The translations under genes and the position numbers were made by a program. A DNA stretch of 64,000 bases from Phytophthora sp. 'mugwort' (taxonomy: Eukaryota; Oomycota; Peronosporomycetes; Peronosporales; Peronosporaceae), in contig JAUCEF010000007.1 in NCBI GenBank assembly GCA_033558025.1, positions 1,178,001 to 1,242,000 on the forward strand. The letters run 5' to 3'. Below the pieces are notes generated by a model. That model was not told the DNA's origin and searched no databases. It worked only from the letters and a program-made list of their open reading frames with translations. Shown piece after piece: positions 56,384-64,000 of this stretch. Numbering within the stretch: the stretch's first letter is position 1; every line of letters begins with the position of its first letter.

Positions 56384-56704
56384 TCTGAGCTCACTAGAAG
56401 TAGGTGGCTCACCACCACCTGGTTCATCGGGTTATACTTGGTTTTTGTATAGACCCCATCGGAAAGGTCCTGCAAATGCCCAACTCGGCCCAGAGACGTC
56501 TCCGGACGTCCACCGGTTTCCTCCTGGACACTAAAATGGGTCTTTCAGGGTACCCACTTTCGAGAAAATGGACCTTTTCTGGACACCAATTGGATACTTC
56601 GTACCCAATTTTTGGGTCCACATGACCCAAACCGATCCCAAATAGCAAGTAGGGTAGCTAAGTAGTTTGCTTACTAGCCTTAAAGTGTAATGTATTTTTT
56701 GTTA

Positions 56705-56720
56705 ATCCCGCCTGGGGGCT
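56705..56720 (+). pseudogene. tRNA-Thr 3' fragment, inverted copy
   Basis: The same 16 nt and the same LINE junction as at 18304-18319. Confidence 0.85.
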
Positions 56721-58224
56721 CTTCTTTTGCCTCTACCTCCGATGCTTTGCGCTCGCTTGTGCGGGACAGCGCACCGCTGCCTCTTTGCAACACCGTCATA
56801 TGCCTGCCCCAGACTTGCATCGTCTAGTTATTGGTTCCAGAACCGCATTCAACCATAGCTATCGAGCAACTCGGCACCCACACTGGAGTTTAGACCCGGT
56901 ACAGCGCTCTGGTCGATGGTAGCGGTTGAACCATTCTTGACCCGCACTCCGCGCAGACATGTCTGGCCTTGCTACGATTTCCACCTAGTCGATACGTGTA
57001 TTAATGATAGCCATTGCGTGCCACCGGGTTTTATCCAAAAGGTCCAGTGCAGCCAACAGTATTTTGTGCTCACGATCAGACTTCCATTGGCTTCGCGGGA
57101 AGCGTATCGTTCTTCACAGCATTAGATTTGCTTCGGCACACTCACGCAATTACGGGCTCAGTAGAGTATCGTTGTGGCCTTTTCCTGGTCATGTGAATAC
57201 TGCTTTGTCTCAACTCTAGCATGTTCCGTTCGCTTTGGGGGCCACCAGTCAGGGTACGTGTGTAAACCCATCCTTCTGTCTCAAAACAGTTCATTGTTCG
57301 TGGTCACACTATCAGCTCTGCTGTCTCCAAGAAGGGGTATACCTAGCGTACCGTCGGTTTCAGTGATTTTGTGCTACTATTCACTCGCCATTTAGCAGCG
57401 GTTCACTCTTGACGTTCACCGCTGTTGCGCTTCTGCGATGGAAGCAAAACAACTACTTTATCGGTTGTGGCCGCATAGCGGCTCATGCCCCCGATTCTCC
57501 TCCCTGACGGGGAACCGTGAACCGTCAGAGTGCGTCAGCAACGATGGGGATAATGCTTCTGGACAAAGGTTATCTCTGGATTGTATTTCATTATTTTTCT
57601 GCAGCCAGCGTATCATTTGAGTAGTGGTAATCGTGATTTTGGTTGCTATTATATGGACCGACGTTTGAGGGACTTACCACAAGTGCCAACGCCCTGTGCT
57701 TCATGTTTAGCGTGGATGTATTGCTTCGAAGTGAAACAGACTGAATGGCTGCTGCAGCGCGGGATGAAAACATATCCAGAAGTCTAGTGCCGCGTAGAGA
57801 CCGCGACGGGGCCAACGTCGTGCGCCGTGCGATAAACGCAGCAGCATGAGCTGCTCCGCCAGAGAAATCCAGACCAGTCGGACCAGGGAGCGCAACTGCT
57901 GATCCCCCACCCCCGATCGTTGTGTGGGTGATAACACCTGCGCACATGCCATCACGTTTCTGGCACATGACAAACCGCGATCGGAACTTGATAAGTGGCG
58001 CCGTGGAGTGCTTTGGGGAAGGAGAGGAATTATATGCTGGCGCGGGTAGGAAGTTGTAGGCGACCGTCTGGTGTATTTGTCGAGGTCCTGTGCTGTGCGT
58101 CGTGTGGTATACGGCGGCGTGGGGTCGTGATGGTGACTGAATGCTAGTGCGTGTTGTGCATGTCGATTGTTCTTTGTGGGGTTAGGTGAGTGGTTCGGTA
58201 GTTCTTCCTTTTGAATCTGATGAT

Positions 58225-58305
58225 GACAGCTTGGCCGAGTGGTTAAGGCGTTAGCCTGCTAAGTTAATGGGGCAACCCGCGTGAGTTCGAATCTCACAGC
58301 TGTCG
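58225..58305 (+). tRNA. tRNA-Ser(GCT), inverted array copy 1
   Basis: Same sequence as the direct-array copies. Confidence 0.95.
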
Positions 58306-58523
58306 TTTTCCTTTTCTCCACGGCACTCACGCTGCCGCGACATCGCTCGTTCCGCGTAAGCGATTGGGCACTGCCTTACTGCTGTTGACCTGACAGACCC
58401 GCTTGGACAGCACGAAGCTGGTCTGCTGGAAAATAAATGTATGTGCCGTCTCTTTTAGCGCAAATGGTTCTGGATGTAAGGCCCAAGCCATACATTTATA
58501 GCCGCGCGGCAATGTTGGAGACA

Positions 58524-58548
58524 GGAACCACTTCGGTGGTCATCCGTA

Positions 58549-58579
<31 letters not shown>

Positions 58580-58629
58580 GGCCCCTGCGCAAGGATGACA
58601 CGCATAAATCGAGAAGTATCGCACTTTTT
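58524..58629 (+). ncRNA. U6: U6 snRNA, inverted array copy 1
   Basis: Same as direct copy 1; TATA box at the same distance upstream. Confidence 0.97.
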
Positions 58630-58741
58630 ATTTGGTGCTGCTCGGGTCGCAGCAGCCAGCAGTGCGTTAGTATGGGAGAGTAGCTCCAATTGCTTTACTG
58701 CGGCGTAGGTGGGACGAAGGGGTTCGCAAAAGAACAAAGGA

Positions 58742-58813
58742 TGAGGGAAGAGGGGATCGAACCCCCGACCGCTGGGTCTGGAATCCAGCGCTCTACCACT
58801 GAGCTATTCCCCC
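58742..58813 (-). tRNA. tRNA-Trp(CCA), inverted array copy 1
   Basis: Same as direct copy 1. Confidence 0.93.
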
Positions 58814-59203
58814 GACAACAGTTTCAACCGTTCAACCGAGCAAACAAAAGCTTGCCGACTGAAGCGGACACCACACCAACGCAACCAGCACCACCCCGCC
58901 CAAAGCTGCACCCACATACAGCGACGCTGAAACGCGAGCATCTAGCGACCTCTGGTCCGCCATTGCGTCGGTGTGACGTAGCGGTAACTTGCAGTGGCAT
59001 CACAACATCATAAAACAAGATCGGCGAGACGGACCGACCCCTGGGCATGAGTCGAGTTATCGTTGATATTGCTGACGTGGTTGAATGGGGGGTGCAAAAT
59101 GTGTGGTGTGTCTTGCGTGCGCGTTGATGTTTGCGGAGTGCTTGTATATTTGATGTGTTTTTTTGTCGTTCGTAGTTGTTGTTTATTGTTATGCTGCCAG
59201 TAA

Positions 59204-59275
59204 GCCCCTATAGCTCAGTGGTAGAGCACTCGCTTCGTAAGCGAAAGGTCGGTGGTTCGATCCCGCCTGGGGGCT
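59204..59275 (+). tRNA. tRNA-Thr(CGT), inverted array copy 1
   Basis: Intact and unchanged; the spacer carries the six-base G run equivalent to the ACCCCCCATT variant. Confidence 0.94.
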
Positions 59276-60780
59276 CTTCTTTTGCCTCTACCTCCGATGC
59301 TTTGCGCTCGCTTGTGCGGGACAGCGCACCGCTGCCTCTTTGCAACACCGTCATATGCCTGCCCCAGACTTGCATCGTCTAGTTATTGGTTCCAGAACCG
59401 CATTCAACCATAGCTATCGAGCAACTCGGCACCCACACTGGAGTTTAGACCCGGTACAGCGCTCTGGTCGATGGTAGCGGTTGAACCATTCTTGACCCGC
59501 ACTCCGCGCAGACATGTCTGGCCTTGCTACGATTTCCACCTAGTCGATACGTGTATTAATGATAGCCATTGCGTGCCACCGGGTTTTATCCAAAAGGTCC
59601 AGTGCAGCCAACAGTATTTTGTGCTCACGATCAGACTTCCATTGGCTTCGCGGGAAGCGTATCGTTCTTCACAGCATTAGATTTGCTTCGGCACACTCAC
59701 GCAATTACGGGCTCAGTAGAGTATCGTTGTGGCCTTTTCCTGGTCATGTGAATACTGCTTTGTCTCAACTCTAGCATGTTCCGTTCGCTTTGGGGGCCAC
59801 CAGTCAGGGTACGTGTGTAAACCCATCCTTCTGTCTCAAAACAGTTCATTGTTCGTGGTCACACTATCAGCTCTGCTGTCTCCAAGAAGGGGTATACCTA
59901 GCGTACCGTCGGTTTCAGTGATTTTGTGCTACTATTCACTCGCCATTTAGCAGCGGTTCACTCTTGACGTTCACCGCTGTTGCGCTTCTGCGATGGAAGC
60001 AAAACAACTACTTTATCGGTTGTGGCCGCATAGCGGCTCATGCCCCCGATTCTCCTCCCTGACGGGGAACCGTGAACCGTCAGAGTGCGTCAGCAACGAT
60101 GGGGATAATGCTTCTGGACAAAGGTTATCTCTGGATTGTATTTCATTATTTTTCTGCAGCCAGCGTATCATTTGAGTAGTGGTAATCGTGATTTTGGTTG
60201 CTATTATATGGACCGACGTTTGAGGGACTTACCACAAGTGCCAACGCCCTGTGCTTCATGTTTTAGCGTGGATGTATTGCTTCGAAGTGAAACAGACTGA
60301 ATGGCTGCTGCAGCGCGGGATGAAAACATATCCAGAAGTCTAGTGCCGCGTAGAGACCGCGACGGGGCCAACGTCGTGCGCCGTGCGATAAACGCAGCAG
60401 CATGAGCTGCTCCGCCAGAGAAATCCAGACCAGTCGGACCAGGGAGCGCAACTGCTGATCCCCCACCCCCGATCGTTGTGTGGGTGATAACACCTGCGCA
60501 CATGCCATCACGTTTCTGGCACATGACAAACCGCGATCGGAACTTGATAAGTGGCGCCGTGGAGTGCTTTGGGGAAGGAGAGGAATTATATGCTGGCGCG
60601 GGTAGGAAGTTGTAGGCGACCGTCTGGTGTATTTGTCGAGGTCCTGTGCTGTGCGTCGTGTGGTATACGGCGGCGTGGGGTCGTGATGGTGACTGAATGC
60701 TAGTGCGTGTTGTGCATGTCGATTGTTCTTTGTGGGGTTAGGTGAGTGGTTCGGTAGTTCTTCCTTTTGAATCTGATGAT

Positions 60781-60861
60781 GACAGCTTGGCCGAGTGGTT
60801 AAGGCGTTAGCCTGCTAAGTTAATGGGGCAACCCGCGTGAGTTCGAATCTCACAGCTGTCG
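60781..60861 (+). tRNA. tRNA-Ser(GCT), inverted array copy 2
   Basis: Unchanged. Confidence 0.95.
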
Positions 60862-61079
60862 TTTTCCTTTTCTCCACGGCACTCACGCTGCCGCGACATC
60901 GCTCGTTCCGCGTAAGCGATTGGGCACTGCCTTACTGCTGTTGACCTGACAGACCCGCTTGGACAGCACGAAGCTGGTCTGCTGGAAAATAAATGTATGT
61001 GCCGTCTCTTTTAGCGCAAATGGTTCTGGATGTAAGGCCCAAGCCATACATTTATAGCCGCGCGGCAATGTTGGAGACA

Positions 61080-61104
61080 GGAACCACTTCGGTGGTCATC
61101 CGTA

Positions 61105-61135
<31 letters not shown>

Positions 61136-61185
61136 GGCCCCTGCGCAAGGATGACACGCATAAATCGAGAAGTATCGCACTTTTT
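61080..61185 (+). ncRNA. U6: U6 snRNA, inverted array copy 2
   Basis: Unchanged. Confidence 0.97.
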
Positions 61186-61297
61186 ATTTGGTGCTGCTCG
61201 GGTCGCAGCAGCCAGCAGTGCGTTAGTATGGGAGAGTAGCTCCAATTGCTTTACTGCGGCGTAGGTGGGACGAAGGGGTTCGCAAAAGAACAAAGGA

Positions 61298-61369
61298 TGA
61301 GGGAAGAGGGGATCGAACCCCCGACCGCTGGGTCTGGAATCCAGCGCTCTACCACTGAGCTATTCCCCC
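61298..61369 (-). tRNA. tRNA-Trp(CCA), inverted array copy 2
   Basis: Unchanged. Confidence 0.93.
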
Positions 61370-61759
61370 GACAACAGTTTCAACCGTTCAACCGAGCAAT
61401 CAAAAGCTTGCCGACTGAAGCGGACACCACACCAACGCAACCAGCACCACCCCGCCCAAAGCTGCACCCACATACAGCGACGCTGAAACGCGAGCATCTA
61501 GCGACCTCTGGTCCGCCATTGCGTCGGTGTGACGTAGCGGTAACTTGCAGTGGCATCACAACATCATAAAACAAGATCGGCGAGACGGACCGACCCCTGG
61601 GCATGAGTCGAGTTATCGTTGATATTGCTGACGTGGTTGAATGGCGGGGTGCAAAATGTGTGGTGTGTCTTGCGTGCGCGTTGATGTTTGCGGAGTGCTT
61701 GTATATTTGATGTGTTTTTTTGTCGTCGTAGTTGTTGTTTATTGTTATGCTGCCAGTAA

Positions 61760-61831
61760 GCCCCTATAGCTCAGTGGTAGAGCACTCGCTTCGTAAGCGA
61801 AAGGTCGGTGGTTCGATCCCGCCTGGGGGCT
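61760..61831 (+). tRNA. tRNA-Thr(CGT), inverted array copy 2
   Basis: Unchanged; the spacer carries the ACTACGACGAC-type variant. Confidence 0.94.
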
Positions 61832-63336
61832 CTTCTTTTGCCTCTACCTCCGATGCTTTGCGCTCGCTTGTGCGGGACAGCGCACCGCTGCCTCTTTGCA
61901 ACACCGTCATATGCCTGCCCCAGACTTGCATCGTCTAGTTATTGGTTCCAGAACCGCATTCAACCATAGCTATCGAGCAACTCGGCACCCACACTGGAGT
62001 TTAGACCCGGTACAGCGCTCTGGTCGATGGTAGCGGTTGAACCATTCTTGACCCGCACTCCGCGCAGACATGTCTGGCCTTGCTACGATTTCCACCTAGT
62101 CGATACGTGTATTAATGATAGCCATTGCGTGCCACCGGGTTTTATCCAAAAGGTCCAGTGCAGCCAACAGTATTTTGTGCTCACGATCAGACTTCCATTG
62201 GCTTCGCGGGAAGCGTATCGTTCTTCACAGCATTAGATTTGCTTCGGCACACTCACGCAATTACGGGCTCAGTAGAGTATCGTTGTGGCCTTTTCCTGGT
62301 CATGTGAATACTGCTTTGTCTCAACTCTAGCATGTTCCGTTCGCTTTGGGGGCCACCAGTCAGGGTACGTGTGTAAACCCATCCTTCTGTCTCAAAACAG
62401 TTCATTGTTCGTGGTCACACTATCAGCTCTGCTGTCTCCAAGAAGGGGTATACCTAGCGTACCGTCGGTTTCAGTGATTTTGTGCTACTATTCACTCGCC
62501 ATTTAGCAGCGGTTCACTCTTGACGTTCACCGCTGTTGCGCTTCTGCGATGGAAGCAAAACAACTACTTTATCGGTTGTGGCCGCATAGCGGCTCATGCC
62601 CCCGATTCTCCTCCCTGACGGGGAACCGTGAACCGTCAGAGTGCGTCAGCAACGATGGGGATAATGCTTCTGGACAAAGGTTATCTCTGGATTGTATTTC
62701 ATTATTTTTCTGCAGCCAGCGTATCATTTGAGTAGTGGTAATCGTGATTTTGGTTGCTATTATATGGACCGACGTTTGAGGGACTTACCACAAGTGCCAA
62801 CGCCCTGTGCTTCATGTTTTAGCGTGGATGTATTGCTTCGAAGTGAAACAGACTGAATGGCTGCTGCAGCGCGGGATGAAAACATATCCAGAAGTCTAGT
62901 GCCGCGTAGAGACCGCGACGGGGCCAACGTCGTGCGCCGTGCGATAAACGCAGCAGCATGAGCTGCTCCGCCAGAGAAATCCAGACCAGTCGGACCAGGG
63001 AGCGCAACTGCTGATCCCCCACCCCCGATCGTTGTGTGGGTGATAACACCTGCGCACATGCCATCACGTTTCTGGCACATGACAAACCGCGATCGGAACT
63101 TGATAAGTGGCGCCGTGGAGTGCTTTGGGGAAGGAGAGGAATTATATGCTGGCGCGGGTAGGAAGTTGTAGGCGACCGTCTGGTGTATTTGTCGAGGTCC
63201 TGTGCTGTGCGTCGTGTGGTATACGGCGGCGTGGGGTCGTGATGGTGACTGAATGCTAGTGCGTGTTGTGCATGTCGATTGTTCTTTGTGGGGTTAGGTG
63301 AGTGGTTCGGTAGTTCTTCCTTTTGAATCTGATGAT

Positions 63337-63417
63337 GACAGCTTGGCCGAGTGGTTAAGGCGTTAGCCTGCTAAGTTAATGGGGCAACCCGCGTGAGTTC
63401 GAATCTCACAGCTGTCG
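63337..63417 (+). tRNA. tRNA-Ser(GCT), inverted array copy 3
   Basis: Unchanged. Confidence 0.95.
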
Positions 63418-63635
63418 TTTTCCTTTTCTCCACGGCACTCACGCTGCCGCGACATCGCTCGTTCCGCGTAAGCGATTGGGCACTGCCTTACTGCTGTTGA
63501 CCTGACAGACCCGCTTGGACAGCACGAAGCTGGTCTGCTGGAAAATAAATGTATGTGCCGTCTCTTTTAGCGCAAATGGTTCTGGATGTAAGGCCCAAGC
63601 CATACATTTATAGCCGCGCGGCAATGTTGGAGACA

Positions 63636-63660
63636 GGAACCACTTCGGTGGTCATCCGTA

Positions 63661-63691
<31 letters not shown>

Positions 63692-63741
63692 GGCCCCTGC
63701 GCAAGGATGACACGCATAAATCGAGAAGTATCGCACTTTTT
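63636..63741 (+). ncRNA. U6: U6 snRNA, inverted array copy 3
   Basis: Unchanged. Confidence 0.97.
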
Positions 63742-63853
63742 ATTTGGTGCTGCTCGGGTCGCAGCAGCCAGCAGTGCGTTAGTATGGGAGAGTAGCTCCA
63801 ATTGCTTTACTGCGGCGTAGGTGGGACGAAGGGGTTCGCAAAAGAACAAAGGA

Positions 63854-63925
63854 TGAGGGAAGAGGGGATCGAACCCCCGACCGCTGGGTCTGGAATCCAG
63901 CGCTCTACCACTGAGCTATTCCCCC
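63854..63925 (-). tRNA. tRNA-Trp(CCA), inverted array copy 3
   Basis: Unchanged; last complete gene before the window edge. Confidence 0.93.
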
Positions 63926-64000
63926 GACAACAGTTTCAACCGTTCAACCGAGCAATCAAAAGCTTGCCGACTGAAGCGGACACCACACCAACGCAACCAG

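Larger units (their letters stand above)
53789..56704 (+). mobile_element. LINE, 3' half, inverted duplicate of 18320-21229
   Basis: Nearly identical to the left copy in opposite orientation, with only a few indels (for example four extra bases near 56035 and one A near 55121). It starts after the RT catalytic motif, so it has no polymerase active site. It ends on the same truncated tRNA-Thr as the left copy. Confidence 0.92.
56705..64000 (-). repeat. Inverted tandem array of the U6/tRNA unit, continuing past the window
   Basis: The same 2,556-bp unit as the direct array, opposite orientation, about 2.85 units within the window. It starts on the truncated tRNA-Thr. All units here carry the CAAGAGTGAAC variant that in the direct array is seen only in the first unit after the LINE (about 25490). 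Confidence 0.96.

Overview
The window looks like nuclear DNA of an oomycete, most likely Phytophthora-like. The reasons are short GT-AG introns of about 55-90 bp, densely packed genes, a polyubiquitin gene with the stramenopile-type sequence, and core promoters close to the oomycete 16-nt Inr/FPR consensus (GCTCATTYYNCAWTTT) at 1411, 3254 and 6349. There are also degenerate Ty3/gypsy, Ty1/copia, pogo, LINE and hAT-like remnants. The genus is an inference from these traits.

Region 1 (1-9610) is a compact gene block. It holds the 5' end of an acidic protein on the minus strand, a stand-alone FAR1/FLYWCH-like zinc-domain protein, and two tandem paralogues of a beta-hydroxyacid dehydrogenase (3-hydroxyisobutyrate dehydrogenase / glyoxylate reductase family). 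Next come a four-helix membrane protein, a four-repeat polyubiquitin, and an ankyrin-PH gene followed in frame, beyond a TAG, by a RING finger.

Region 2 (9611-17300) is repeat-rich. It contains a 348-bp hAT-like MITE and a decayed minus-strand Ty3/gypsy element. The gypsy element keeps one LTR, a polypurine tract and broken integrase, RNase H, RT, protease and gag, plus a long coding-like stretch antisense to the element between pol and the LTR. Its gag end is cut off where the tandem array begins.

Region 3 (17301-51015) is the centrepiece: a head-to-tail array of a ~2,556-bp unit. Each unit carries tRNA-Thr(CGT), tRNA-Trp(CCA), U6 snRNA and tRNA-Ser(GCT), so it is an RNA polymerase III gene cassette. 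The arrangement is Thr and Trp divergent, Trp and U6 convergent, and Ser upstream of U6 on the same strand. A LINE (18320-23757) interrupts the array and destroyed one tRNA-Thr.

Region 4 (51016-53789) is a junction zone. It contains a deleted copia fragment, about 1 kb without recognisable content, a pogo-type transposase tail and a 28-bp scrap of the array unit.

Region 5 (53789-64000) is an inverted duplication of the LINE 3' half followed by the same array in the opposite orientation, running off the window. In total there are 14 U6, 14 tRNA-Trp, 14 tRNA-Ser and 12 intact tRNA-Thr genes. The shared LINE frameshift and the shared truncated tRNA-Thr show that the inverted segment was copied after the LINE inserted. 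Shared variants among neighbouring units point to recent unequal exchange or conversion.
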